Shown here in pieces: positions 16,135-24,183 of a stretch of DNA of 57,982 nucleotides. The stretch lies in NCBI GenBank assembly GCA_009782215.1, contig WRKO01000015.1, forward strand, positions 1-57,982. The letters are read 5' to 3'. Below the pieces are notes generated by a model. That model was not told the DNA's origin and searched no databases. It saw only the letters and a program-made list of their open reading frames with translations. The translations under genes and the position numbers were made by a program. This DNA comes from Oscillospiraceae bacterium. Its GTDB lineage: Bacteria > Bacillota > Clostridia > Oscillospirales > UBA929. Every line of letters begins with the position of its first letter. The first letter of the stretch is position 1.

Positions 16135-16911
16135 TCAATAGGGTTGTAATAATCGGGCGTTGTAATGTAACGTTTGTTTATTTTCGGACTGTTCTAAGAT
16201 TCCGCAGAACGCCTCAAACGCCTCCACCGTGTCCGCGTAAGCCCTTTTGCTGATTTCAACGGCCTGCCCGGAGCGCAGGATGAACCGCTTGGTTAATTTA
16301 TCAAGCCGCTCAACGGCGGGCAGGTTCACGACATAGCTTTGGTGACATTTAATGTATAGATGCTTGGGCAGCTTTTCGTAGACCTCGTCAAGCTTTGCGT
16401 AGAAGCTGTAGTTCCGTCTTTCCTTTGACGTATGCAGCGTGACGACCCGTTGGTTGCTCTCAAAGAACAGGATATCCCCGTGGCGAACCTTTATCATGTT
16501 GTTTCTGGTCTTGACGGTAAAATATGAAGGGATTCCAAGCTGTTCCCTGTACGCTATCTTAAAGCAGTCGAGGATATGCTTGGCGTCCCCGGCGTCCGTA
16601 ATGGCGGCGGTGGGCCTATGGCGCAAGAGCGCGGACAAATCCGACAGCTTCCGAACCATGAACAGGATGGAGGCCTGAAAATTCGTCGTCCTGACCAGTT
16701 GCGCCAGCTTCGGCGTTTCCTCGTCCTCGGCGTCCAAGATCAATATGTCATAGAAGAACGCGTCGGCTGAAAGGTTTTGAAACGCCCTGTCGGCGGTATG
16801 ATATGTATACACCTCGGAGCCGCATCCGGCTTTCAGCAGCGTGGCCTTGATAACGGACTCAACAAACAAAGCACGCTCCCGGTCGGCGTGAAAAAGGAGA
16901 ATTTTCAGCAA
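16135..16911 (-). CDS. LytTR-family response regulator with atypical receiver
   Basis: 258 residues from a TTG at 16911, which has AGGGGAGGGG upstream; the frame stays open to an ATG at 17022, but that extension crosses the repeat element. Residues 1-120 form a receiver-like fold with an aspartate in YDILILDAED, but the usual Lys-Pro near the end is replaced (AAITDAGD), so phosphorylation control may be altered. Residues 135-245 are LytTR (YFTVKTRNNMIKV, ILFFESNQRVVTLHT, YIKCHQSYVVNL), a domain that binds spaced direct repeats. Likely regulator of the surface genes directly downstream; no kinase is adjacent. Confidence 0.88.
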   Translation of the reverse strand: MLKILLFHADRERALFVESVIKATLLKAGCGSEVYTYHTADRAFQNLSADAFFYDILILDAEDEETPKLAQLVRTTNFQASILFMVRKLSDLSALLRHRPTAAITDAGDAKHILDCFKIAYREQLGIPSYFTVKTRNNMIKVRHGDILFFESNQRVVTLHTSKERRNYSFYAKLDEVYEKLPKHLYIKCHQSYVVNLPAVERLDKLTKRFILRSGQAVEISKRAYADTVEAFEAFCGILEQSENKQTLHYNARLLQPY

Positions 16912-16973
16912 TGCCCGTCGCCCCTCCCCTGTATTAACGGACAGCCCCCTCGCAAACGGTTGGAACCCGGCTA

Positions 16974-16999
16974 TGTAACAGGCTATCCCATATGTTACA
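16974..16999. repeat. Inverted element, left copy (TGTAACA ... TGTTACA)
   Basis: TGTAACA and TGTTACA arms around a 12-nt core GGCTATCCCATA. The right copy at 17113-17137, read on the opposite strand, matches at 22 of 25 positions. Each copy is itself nearly palindromic, as both recombinase sites and dimeric operators are. Confidence 0.6.
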
Positions 17000-17011
17000 C
17001 CTTCGAGTTGC

Positions 17012-17040
17012 TTGAACCTCAAGGGCTTTTTATATAAAAT
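17012..17040 (+). promoter_or_regulatory. Promoter reading toward the recombinase
   Basis: TTGAAC, 17 nt, TAAAAT inside an AT-rich patch between the two inverted elements. It points to the recombinase gene at 17178. No comparably good promoter is visible on the other strand toward the LytTR gene. Confidence 0.5.
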
Positions 17041-17112
17041 TTTTCACATCCGCGGCGAACGCAAAAACAACAGGGTCTAAAACCCTGCTGTTTCAGCAAA
17101 TGACAGCGCCCG

Positions 17113-17145
17113 TGTAACACAAGGGATACCCTGTTACCTGTTACA
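17113..17145. repeat. Inverted element, right copy, plus an extra TGTTACA
   Basis: TGTAACA (17113-17119), a 12-nt core CAAGGGATACCC, TGTTAC (17132-17137), then one more TGTTACA at 17139-17145. It lies 33 nt before the recombinase ATG. In inverted orientation to the copy at 16974-16999. Confidence 0.6.
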
Positions 17146-17177
17146 TGAGCGCGCTATTTTGAAGGAGGAACCAAGAA

Positions 17178-17753
17178 ATGGCCACGACCCAACCCATCCG
17201 CAGCAAGCAGGAAGTCCGGGAGCTTGCCGCGTACTACCTCAAGCGCGGGCAACTGCGCAACCACGCGCTCATCGTCCTCGGCGTCCACACCGCGCTCCGC
17301 ATCAGCGATTTGTTACGCCTGCGCTGGGATGATGTGTATGACTTCGAGAACCGCCGCGTCCGCGCCGCCATAGACATCGTGGAGAAAAAGACCCGCAAAT
17401 ACAAAACCATCGCGCTCAACAAGGCCGCCGTAAACGCCTTGGCGCTGCTGGCCGCCCGCGCTGCCCTGCGGGGGCGCTTCCTCATTGAAAACCCTTATAC
17501 AAGGAGAGCCATCAGCCGCATCCAAGCATACCGTCTCATCCGGGACGCCGCCGAGACGCTGCGGTTTCAAACCCGCGTGTCCTGCCACTCCCTGCGAAAA
17601 ACCTTCGGCTACCACGCATGGAAAAGCGGCGTGTCGCCTGCCGTCATCATGGAAATCTACAACCACAGCTCCCTTGCGATGACGCGGCGATACCTCGGCG
17701 TTACCCAAGACGACAAAAACGAGGTGTACCTCGGCCTTGCCCTGACGGCGTGA
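17178..17753 (+). CDS. Small tyrosine recombinase (XerC/D-like catalytic domain)
   Basis: 191 residues, essentially only the catalytic domain. All active residues are visible: Arg41 (TALRISDLLRL), a Lys in KKTRKYK (70-76), His137-x-x-Arg140 (CHSLRKTF), His163 (YNHSS) and nucleophile Tyr172 (TRRYLGV). No N-terminal SAM-like core-binding domain, so DNA contact must be compact. Start ATG at 17178 after GAAGGAGGA. Divergent from the LytTR gene; the gap holds two inverted elements that could be its sites. Small recombinases like this drive phase-variable inversions or mobile-element integration; no phage genes are near. Confidence 0.92.
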   Translation: MATTQPIRSKQEVRELAAYYLKRGQLRNHALIVLGVHTALRISDLLRLRWDDVYDFENRRVRAAIDIVEKKTRKYKTIALNKAAVNALALLAARAALRGRFLIENPYTRRAISRIQAYRLIRDAAETLRFQTRVSCHSLRKTFGYHAWKSGVSPAVIMEIYNHSSLAMTRRYLGVTQDDKNEVYLGLALTA

Positions 17754-17880
17754 TTGGCCCGCGCCGGCAAAGCATTGCCGAACTCCGTGAGCTTGACGTA
17801 TTATACCACCAACCGCCATCCGGCGCAACACCTTTTTTGACGGCGCCATTAGCGCTCCCTTTTGGCTGGAAAAATGACGC

Positions 17881-17909
17881 TTGACACAACCAATCATGTG
17901 TGGTAGCAT
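17881..17909 (+). promoter_or_regulatory. Promoter of the fatty-acid synthesis operon
   Basis: TTGACA, 17-nt spacer, TAGCAT, with the MarR-type palindrome beginning ten bases later, over the predicted start site. Confidence 0.75.
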
Positions 17910-17918
17910 ATGGATTAT

Positions 17919-17937
17919 ATTAGTTAGGCAAACTAAT
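17919..17937 (+). promoter_or_regulatory. FabT-like operator palindrome
   Basis: ATTAGTT-AGGCA-AACTAAT: seven-base perfect arms around a 5-nt centre, covering the likely transcription start. This is the usual form for a MarR-family repressor, and the first gene of the operon encodes one, so autorepression is likely. Confidence 0.65.
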
Positions 17938-17961
17938 TATAATCAGAGAGAAGGCGTTTCG

Positions 17962-18414
17962 GTGAATGACTTTGAAACCAGCCTGAACCGTATGCTGGCG
18001 GACACCTTTAACAATATTCTCAAATATGAGGAAGTGTCTCTCCGTAATGTCTTAGGCGTTCCGGTAACCATCACCGAGGTGCATATCATTGAGGCGGTCG
18101 GCAATCAGGAAAACCGCGAGACGACCATCAGCAGAATCGCGTCCCTCTTGAATATTTCCAAGCCCACGGCGACCGTTGCCGTTATGAAACTCGAGCAAAA
18201 AGGGTTTGTCGTCAAAAAGCCGTGCGAACGGGACGCCCGCCGCATCATCGTCAGCCTGACCGATATGGGCGGCAGAATCGACCGGATGCACCGCCTATTT
18301 CACGCAAAAATGGTCAAGAATATCAGCAGGCAGTTCGCGGACGCCGAAAAAGAGGTGCTGCTGCGGGCCGTCAAAACACTGAGCGAATTTTTCAAGTCAA
18401 GGGTGGAAGCGTAG
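17962..18414 (+). CDS. fabT: MarR-family regulator of fatty-acid synthesis (FabT-like)
   Basis: 150 residues with a winged helix-turn-helix (SRIASLLNISKPTATVAVMKLEQKG) and the wing CERDARRIIVSLTDMG. In Firmicutes the MarR gene heading a fab operon is FabT, which represses the operon when bound to acyl-ACP. Start chosen: GTG at 17962 behind GAGAGAAGG; an in-frame TTG at 17881 is in fact the -35 box of the promoter. It ends one base before the fabH ATG. Family firm; FabT identity rests on position. Confidence 0.85.
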   Translation: MNDFETSLNRMLADTFNNILKYEEVSLRNVLGVPVTITEVHIIEAVGNQENRETTISRIASLLNISKPTATVAVMKLEQKGFVVKKPCERDARRIIVSLTDMGGRIDRMHRLFHAKMVKNISRQFADAEKEVLLRAVKTLSEFFKSRVEA

Positions 18415-18415
18415 C

Positions 18416-19378
18416 ATGAGTTTGAAAATAACCGGCGCCGGCAAAGGCATCCCCGCAAAGCGCGTCTTCAATGACGAGCTTGCCGGATTTCTGGATACGG
18501 ACGACGCGTGGATTTCATCGCGCACCGGAATCAAGAGCAGGTATCTGTGCGTCGATGAAACCCTGACGGATTTGTCCGCCGCCGCCGCGTCGCAGGCACT
18601 GCAAAACGCCGGACTGTCCCCCGGCGACATTGACTTAATCCTCTGCTCAACCGTGGGGGGCGATTACCGCACCCCCTCCCTCGCGTGCTGTGTGGCGGAG
18701 CGCGTCGGCGCACGCTGCCCGTGCTTTGACGTCAACGCGGCGTGTACGGGGTTTGTCTACGCCCTTGAAATCGCGTCCCTTTTTCTGCGCGGCGGCAGGG
18801 CCGGAAACATCTTAATCATCGCCGCCGAAATGATGTCGGCGCTGACCGACTGGACGGATCGGAATACCTGCGTGCTGTTCGGAGACGGCGCCGCCGCCTG
18901 TGTTGTCACGGCCGGAAACGCGCTCAGATACCTCCATCTGTCCTCGGACGCGGGAGCGGACGCCGCCGTCCTGAACATTCCGGGCGGGGGCGGAAACAGC
19001 CCGTTCGCCGCCGGCAAGAGAGATTCCGCGTTTTTGCGAATGCAGGGCCAAGAGGTTTTTAAGTTTGCCGTCGGCATTGTGGAAACGGAGATGCTTCGGA
19101 TGCTGGACGCGCTCAAGCTGTCCCCGGAGCAAATCGACTGGCTCCTCCTGCATCAGGCGAACAAGCGCATCATCGACTGCGCCGTGGCCAAGCTGAAACA
19201 GCCTAAAGAGAAGTTTCCCTGCAACATTGACCGCTACGGCAACCTGTCGTCCGTCTCCATACCCCTGCTGCTTTTTGAAATGCTGGAAGACGGGCGGCTG
19301 AAACCGGGCGACACGGTTTTCATGTCCGCGTTCGGCGCGGGGCTGACCGCCGGAAGCTGCCTGATGGTGTGGGAATAA
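18416..19378 (+). CDS. fabH: Beta-ketoacyl-ACP synthase III
   Basis: 320 residues. Catalytic Cys110 in DVNAACTGFVYAL, His in LLLHQANKRII (about 246) and Asn in YGNLSSVSIPL complete the C-H-N triad. It condenses an acyl-CoA with malonyl-ACP to begin chain synthesis. It starts two bases after the regulator's stop. In the commonest clostridial order acpP comes next, but here only 52 non-coding bases separate it from fabK. Confidence 0.95.
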   Translation: MSLKITGAGKGIPAKRVFNDELAGFLDTDDAWISSRTGIKSRYLCVDETLTDLSAAAASQALQNAGLSPGDIDLILCSTVGGDYRTPSLACCVAERVGARCPCFDVNAACTGFVYALEIASLFLRGGRAGNILIIAAEMMSALTDWTDRNTCVLFGDGAAACVVTAGNALRYLHLSSDAGADAAVLNIPGGGGNSPFAAGKRDSAFLRMQGQEVFKFAVGIVETEMLRMLDALKLSPEQIDWLLLHQANKRIIDCAVAKLKQPKEKFPCNIDRYGNLSSVSIPLLLFEMLEDGRLKPGDTVFMSAFGAGLTAGSCLMVWE

Positions 19379-19430
19379 AAACGCCGGGGCCGCCGTCCCC
19401 ACACAGGGCATACAACACTGGAAAGGATGT

Positions 19431-20384
19431 TTGACCGTGATTCAATCCCCCATTTGCGCATTGCTCGGCATACGCTATCCTATTTTTCAAGGCGGGATGG
19501 CGTGGGTGTCCGACGCGGTTTTGGCCGCGGCCGTGTCCAACGCCGGCGGCCTTGGCGTCATCGCGGCGGGAAACGCTCCGGCGGACTATGTATCCGAGCA
19601 GGTCAAAAAAGCCAAGACCTTGACGGATAAACCGTTCGGCGTGAACATCATGCTGCTGAGCCCCCACGCCGGGGCGGTGGCGGAAGCCGTGGCCGAAGAA
19701 GCCGTCGCCGTCGTAACGACGGGGGCCGGTAATCCGCAGAGCTACATGAAGCTATGGACTGACGCAAACATCAAGGTCATCCCGGTCGTGGCGTCCACGG
19801 CTCTCGCCAAGATGGCTCAGCGGAGCGGGGCTGCCGCCGTCGTCGCCGAGGGCGGCGAAAGCGGCGGGCATATCGGCGAGCTTACAACGATGACCCTTGT
19901 GCCGCAGATTTGCGACGCTGTGGATATCCCCGTCGTCGCGGCGGGCGGCATCGGCGACGGTCGCGGCGTCGCGGCGGCGTTTATGCTGGGCGCCGCGGGC
20001 GTTCAGGTTGGAACCCGCTTCTTGGTGGCGCGGGAGTGCGGCGTCCATCAAAACTACAAAGATAAAGTCCTCGCGGCGAGAGACATCGGCACCATTTCCA
20101 CCGGCAAGCGTCTCGGCCACCCTGTCCGTTCGCTGAAGACGCCGTTTTCAAGGGACTTGTTCGCAAAAGAGTACGATTCAAGCGTTTCAAACGAAGAACT
20201 CGAAGCCCTCGGCGTGGGCGCGCTGAAGCTGGCGGCGGTGGACGGCGATATGGAAAAAGGCTGCTTCCTAGCGGGGCAGATTGCCGGCATGATTCAAAAG
20301 GAACAGACGGCGGGGGACATCATTGAGGACATGATGCGCGAGGCGGAAGCCATCCTGAAAGGGGCGCCGGTATGGGTAAAATAG
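19431..20384 (+). CDS. fabK: Enoyl-ACP reductase II (FMN-dependent)
   Basis: 317 residues, nitronate monooxygenase/FabK fold: IRYPIFQGGMAWVSD near the N-terminus, the glycine-rich flavin loops VAEGGESGGHIG and PVVAAGGIGDGRG, and GAAGVQVGTRFL. It performs the last reduction of each elongation cycle with NAD(P)H and FMN. Start is TTG at 19431 or GTG at 19437; both sit behind GGAAAGGA, and the first has the tighter spacing. The end overlaps fabD by 13 bases. Confidence 0.95.
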   Translation: MTVIQSPICALLGIRYPIFQGGMAWVSDAVLAAAVSNAGGLGVIAAGNAPADYVSEQVKKAKTLTDKPFGVNIMLLSPHAGAVAEAVAEEAVAVVTTGAGNPQSYMKLWTDANIKVIPVVASTALAKMAQRSGAAAVVAEGGESGGHIGELTTMTLVPQICDAVDIPVVAAGGIGDGRGVAAAFMLGAAGVQVGTRFLVARECGVHQNYKDKVLAARDIGTISTGKRLGHPVRSLKTPFSRDLFAKEYDSSVSNEELEALGVGALKLAAVDGDMEKGCFLAGQIAGMIQKEQTAGDIIEDMMREAEAILKGAPVWVK

Positions 20385-21274
20385 CGTTTGTCTTCGCGGG
20401 GCAGGGCGCGCAGACGGTCGGTATGGGCAGCGACATTGCCGACCGCTTTGACAGCGCGGGACGGCTTTTTGAGCTGTCCCCCTCGATACGGGATTTGTGC
20501 CGGAACGGCCCCAAGGAGCGGCTGGATATCACGGTCAACACACAGCCCGCGCTGTTCCTGACCGGCCTTGCCTGCGCGGCCGCCCTAACCGAAAAGGGCG
20601 TTGCGGCGGACGGCGCCGCGGGTTTTTCGCTCGGGGAGGTCACGGCGGCCTGCTGCGCCGGACTGATGGAGCCGCCGCGGGCGTTCGCGTTTGTCCGCTT
20701 GCGCGCCGAAGCCATGCAAAGGTGCGCGGAAAAGCAAAAGGGCTGTATGTTCGCCGTGCTGAGACTGACGGCAAGCGAGGCCGAGCGCGTCTGCGCGGCG
20801 CTTCCGCAGGCCTATCCCGTCAACTACAACTGCCCCGGGCAGACGGTGGTCGCCTGCGCCGAAAGCGTTTCCGATGAATTGCAAAAGCGCGTCGCCGAGG
20901 CGGGCGGCAAGACCGTCCGGCTGGCGGTCAGCGGCGCGTTTCACAGCCCGTTGATGGACGACGCCGCCGAAAGGGCGGCGGCATACCTTGAAAACGAGCC
21001 GTTCGGCCCCGCGCGGATTCCGCTGTACGCCAACGCCACGGGGCAGCAATACGCCAACCCTAAGGAAACGCTGGCGAAGCAAATCAATCATCCCGTCCTA
21101 TGGCAGAAAACGGTTGAAACCATGACCGCCGATGGGTTTGACACCTTCGTCGAGCTGGGCCCGGGCAAAACGCTGTCGGGGCTGATTGCGAAAATCAACG
21201 CGGACGCGCGCGTCTTCAACGTATCGGACATACAATCTCTTGAAAAGACTGTGGAGGGGCTTGGGTATGCTTAA
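20372..21274 (+). CDS. fabD: Malonyl-CoA:ACP transacylase
   Basis: 300 residues. GQGAQ loop at 10-14, nucleophile Ser86 in GFSLGEV, catalytic His in AFHSPLMDDAAE (about 191), and the late GPGKTLSGL motif. It loads malonyl onto ACP for FabH and FabF. It overlaps fabK at its start and ends eight bases into fabG. Confidence 0.95.
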   Translation: MGKIAFVFAGQGAQTVGMGSDIADRFDSAGRLFELSPSIRDLCRNGPKERLDITVNTQPALFLTGLACAAALTEKGVAADGAAGFSLGEVTAACCAGLMEPPRAFAFVRLRAEAMQRCAEKQKGCMFAVLRLTASEAERVCAALPQAYPVNYNCPGQTVVACAESVSDELQKRVAEAGGKTVRLAVSGAFHSPLMDDAAERAAAYLENEPFGPARIPLYANATGQQYANPKETLAKQINHPVLWQKTVETMTADGFDTFVELGPGKTLSGLIAKINADARVFNVSDIQSLEKTVEGLGYA

Positions 21275-22007
21275 CGGAAAAACGGCGGTCGTCACCGGCG
21301 CGTCGCGCGGGATTGGCAGAGCCATCGCCTTAACGTTCGCGGAAAACGGCGCGCAGGTCGCCATCCTTTACGCGGGAAACGAAACGGGGGCGGCGGACAC
21401 GCGCCAACGGGCGGAAGCCTTTGGCGTCAGAGCGGAGACGTATCGGTGCGACGTGTCAAGCTGGGATGAATCCAAAGCCGTTTGCGAAAAAATCATGGCC
21501 GACTTCGGCGCGGTTGATATCTTGGTCAACAACGCGGGAATCATCCGGGATAACCTGCTGCTGCGCATGAGCGAGGCCGACTTCGACGCCGTCGTCGGCG
21601 TCAGCCTGAAAGGCGCGTTCCATTGCGTCAGGCATCTGGCGCGCGCCATTATGAAGTCTCCGGCGGGCAGGATTATCAACATATCCTCCGTCAGCGGCCT
21701 GATGGGCAACCCCGGCCAAGCCAACTATTCCGCCGCCAAAGCCGGGATGGTGGGTCTGACCAAAGCCGTCGCCAAGGAATTCGCGGGCAGAGGCGTCACC
21801 TGCAACGCCATCGCGCCGGGTTTCATCCAGACCGACATGACGGCAGGCCTGTCCGAAACGGTGAAAGAGACCGCGCGCGCCGCCATCCCCCTGAAACGGA
21901 TGGGGACGGCGGAGGAGATAGCCGGCGCGGCGGTGTTTTTGGCTTCCGGCCTGTCTTCTTACATCACCGGCGAGGTGATTCGGGTTGACGGCGGACTTTG
22001 CATGTAG
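21267..22007 (+). CDS. fabG: 3-oxoacyl-ACP reductase
   Basis: 246 residues, short-chain dehydrogenase. NADP loop TGASRGIG at 10-17, NNAG, and the catalytic Ser-Tyr-Lys set in ISSVSGL...YSAAKAG. The C-terminal MGTAEEIAGAAVFLAS and YITGEVIRVDGG are typical of FabG. Start ATG at 21267 behind GGAGGGG; the open frame upstream is inside fabD. Confidence 0.95.
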   Translation: MLNGKTAVVTGASRGIGRAIALTFAENGAQVAILYAGNETGAADTRQRAEAFGVRAETYRCDVSSWDESKAVCEKIMADFGAVDILVNNAGIIRDNLLLRMSEADFDAVVGVSLKGAFHCVRHLARAIMKSPAGRIINISSVSGLMGNPGQANYSAAKAGMVGLTKAVAKEFAGRGVTCNAIAPGFIQTDMTAGLSETVKETARAAIPLKRMGTAEEIAGAAVFLASGLSSYITGEVIRVDGGLCM

Positions 22008-22020
22008 GGAGGACAGCGCT

Positions 22021-23253
22021 ATGAAGCGTGTTGTGGTAACGGGACTCGGCTGTATTACGCCGGTGGGCAACAACGTGGACGCATTTTGGCAAAACCTCAC
22101 CGCCGGGAAGCACGGCTTCGGGGAGATTACCAGATTCGACGCGTCCGGCCTGAAGATGAAAATCGCGGGCGAGGTGAAAAACTTCGACCCGGGCTTGTAT
22201 ATGGACAAAAGCGAAATCAGGCGGACGGATTTGTTTGCACGGTACGCCTTGGCGGCGGCCGCGCAAGCGGTTGACGAGAGCGGAATCGTTGGGAGCGCGG
22301 CGCCCGGCCGTCTTGGCGTGTATGTGGGTTCGGGTATCGGCGGCATGACGACCTTCACCGCCGAGACGGAAAAGCTGCTGACCGGCGGGCCCCAGAAGAT
22401 ATCCCCGTTTTTCATCCCCATGATGATTGCGAATATGGCCTCGGCGCTGATTGCCATGAAGCATGACGCGCGCGGCCCCAATCTGCCCGTCGTCAGCGCC
22501 TGCGCGACGGCAACCCATGCCATCGGCGAAGCCTTCCGCGCCATCAAGTTCGGCTTTGCGGACGCGATAATCGCCGGCGGCGCGGAGGCGACCGTCAACC
22601 CTCTCGCTATGGGCGGGTTTATCAACTGCATGGCGCTTTCCACAAGCGACGACCCGGACAGCAGCTCCATCCCCTTTGATAGGCGCCGCAACGGGTTTGT
22701 CATGGGCGAAGGCGCGGGCGTTCTTGTTTTGGAGGAATACGGACACGCGGTCAGGCGAAACGCCAAAATCTACTGTGAAATCAGCGGCTACGGCAACACC
22801 TGCGACGCCTACCACATCACCGCGCCTCACCCCGAGGCGGCAGGCAGCGCGGAGATGATTCGGCTCGCCATGAAGGAATCCGGCCTGCGGGCGGACGAAA
22901 AGCTCTACATCAACCCGCACGGCACCTCCACGCCGCTCAACGACAAGGCTGAAACGCTCGCCATCAAAAAAGCATTCGGGGAGCTGGCCTACAGAATCCC
23001 GATAAGCTCCACCAAATCCATGACCGGGCATATGCTCGGCGCGGCGGGCGGCGCGGAGGCCATCGCCGCCGTCAAGACCCTCGAAACAGGCGTCGTTCCC
23101 CCCACCGCCGGCTACAAGGAACCCGACCCGGACTGCGACCTCGACTATGTGCCGAACACCGCGAGAAAGTGCGATATCGACAAAGCCCTTTCCATTTCGC
23201 TGGGGTTCGGCGGGCATAACGCGGGTATCGTATTCAATAAATTGAGGATATAG
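22021..23253 (+). CDS. fabF: Beta-ketoacyl-ACP synthase II
   Basis: 410 residues. Nucleophile Cys161 in VVSACATATHAIG, and the two catalytic histidines in NPHGTSTPLND and STKSMTGHMLGAAGG. It elongates the acyl chain by condensing acyl-ACP with malonyl-ACP. Start ATG at 22021 after GGGAGGA; 13 bases separate it from fabG. Confidence 0.96.
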   Translation: MKRVVVTGLGCITPVGNNVDAFWQNLTAGKHGFGEITRFDASGLKMKIAGEVKNFDPGLYMDKSEIRRTDLFARYALAAAAQAVDESGIVGSAAPGRLGVYVGSGIGGMTTFTAETEKLLTGGPQKISPFFIPMMIANMASALIAMKHDARGPNLPVVSACATATHAIGEAFRAIKFGFADAIIAGGAEATVNPLAMGGFINCMALSTSDDPDSSSIPFDRRRNGFVMGEGAGVLVLEEYGHAVRRNAKIYCEISGYGNTCDAYHITAPHPEAAGSAEMIRLAMKESGLRADEKLYINPHGTSTPLNDKAETLAIKKAFGELAYRIPISSTKSMTGHMLGAAGGAEAIAAVKTLETGVVPPTAGYKEPDPDCDLDYVPNTARKCDIDKALSISLGFGGHNAGIVFNKLRI

Positions 23254-23267
23254 GTGGTAATTGAGAG

Positions 23268-23708
23268 ATGAACATCGAACACATCAAGTCCCTTGCGGAC
23301 ATTCTTTCCGCCCACGGCCTGACCGCGCTGGAGGTCAGTGAAGACGGGAGCAAAATCCGCCTTGAAAAACAAAGCCCCGCCGCGCCGGGAAAGACGCGGT
23401 TCTCCGCGTCCGCCGCCGCCGTTTTTGAAGCGGACACAGACGCCGACGGCAGCCAGCCGGTGGATTTCAACCATCTTTTTGAGGTCAAATCCCCGCTGGT
23501 GGGCGTGTTTTATTCCGCGCCGGGGCCGGACGCCGAAATGTTTGTCAGCATCGGCAGCAAGGTGAAAAAAGGCGACGTGCTCTGCATCATCGAGACGATG
23601 AAGCTGATGAATGAGATTACGGCGGAGCGGGACGGCGAAATCGTTGACATATGCGTCAAAAACGGCGATATCGCGGAGTTTGGCCAAGTATTGTTCAAAA
23701 TGTATTAA
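23268..23708 (+). CDS. accB: Biotin carboxyl carrier protein of acetyl-CoA carboxylase
   Basis: 146 residues. The C-terminal biotinyl domain has Lys112 in IETMKLMNEI; Thr replaces the more common Ala of EAMKM, a frequent variant. The middle (35-65) is the Ala/Pro-rich mobile linker. BirA, encoded 4 kb downstream, would biotinylate it. Start ATG at 23268; a stem-loop follows the stop. Confidence 0.95.
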   Translation: MNIEHIKSLADILSAHGLTALEVSEDGSKIRLEKQSPAAPGKTRFSASAAAVFEADTDADGSQPVDFNHLFEVKSPLVGVFYSAPGPDAEMFVSIGSKVKKGDVLCIIETMKLMNEITAERDGEIVDICVKNGDIAEFGQVLFKMY

Positions 23709-23712
23709 GACG

Positions 23713-23743
23713 AACCCTTCCCCGTCTCCGGCGGGGAAGGGTT
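23713..23743 (+). other. Stem-loop between accB and fabZ
   Basis: Two 11-bp arms (AACCCTTCCCC and complement) with a 9-nt loop and no following U-run, so it is not a terminator. A related hairpin sits after accA. It may mark mRNA processing or set carrier stoichiometry. Confidence 0.45.
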
Positions 23744-23764
23744 ACGGAGAGGAACGGTCTTCAG

Positions 23765-24181
23765 ATGGATAGAGAAGCAATCAAAAAAATACTGCCCCAC
23801 CGGGAACCCATGCTGCTGCTCGACGAGACGGAGCTTAACGGCGGCACGGCGGCCGGGCGGTATACCGTGCGGGGGGATGAGTTTTTCCTGCGGGGGCATT
23901 TTCCGGGCAACCCGGTGGTCCCCGGCGTGATTTTATGCGAAATGATGGCGCAGTCCGCCTGCCTTCTGGTCAACGCCGGCGAGGGCGCCTTCACGCCGTA
24001 CTTTACCGGGATTAAGAACGTGAAGTTCCGAAACAAGGTTTTGCCCGGCGACACAGTCGTCTTTGAAAGCAGGCTGACGGGACAAAAAGGCGCGTTTTAC
24101 TTCGTCAAAAGCAGCGGAACCGTCGGAGACACGCCGGTGGTGGACGGGGAGCTGTCCTTTGCCGTCGTGCGGGAGGTGTAA
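23765..24181 (+). CDS. fabZ: 3-hydroxyacyl-ACP dehydratase
   Basis: 138 residues, hot-dog fold. Catalytic His45 in RGHFPGNPVVPG and Glu59 in ILCEMMAQ. It removes water from 3-hydroxyacyl-ACP before FabK acts. Start ATG at 23765 after AGAGAGGAA; the open frame upstream crosses the hairpin and accB and is not used. Confidence 0.95.
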   Translation: MDREAIKKILPHREPMLLLDETELNGGTAAGRYTVRGDEFFLRGHFPGNPVVPGVILCEMMAQSACLLVNAGEGAFTPYFTGIKNVKFRNKVLPGDTVVFESRLTGQKGAFYFVKSSGTVGDTPVVDGELSFAVVREV

Positions 24182-24183
24182 GG

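Noticed and set aside
17065..17092. CAGGGT...ACCCTG hairpin in the LytTR-recombinase gap as a terminator
   Set aside because: The stem is short; TTGTTTTTG follows on the minus strand, but there is no minus-strand gene upstream to terminate. Possibly an attenuator, not called.
21456..23217. Long open frames antisense to fabG/fabF (436 and 417 codons)
   Set aside because: They mirror the third-position GC of the real genes, have no ribosome sites, and resemble no protein family; fabG and fabF carry complete active sites on the other strand.
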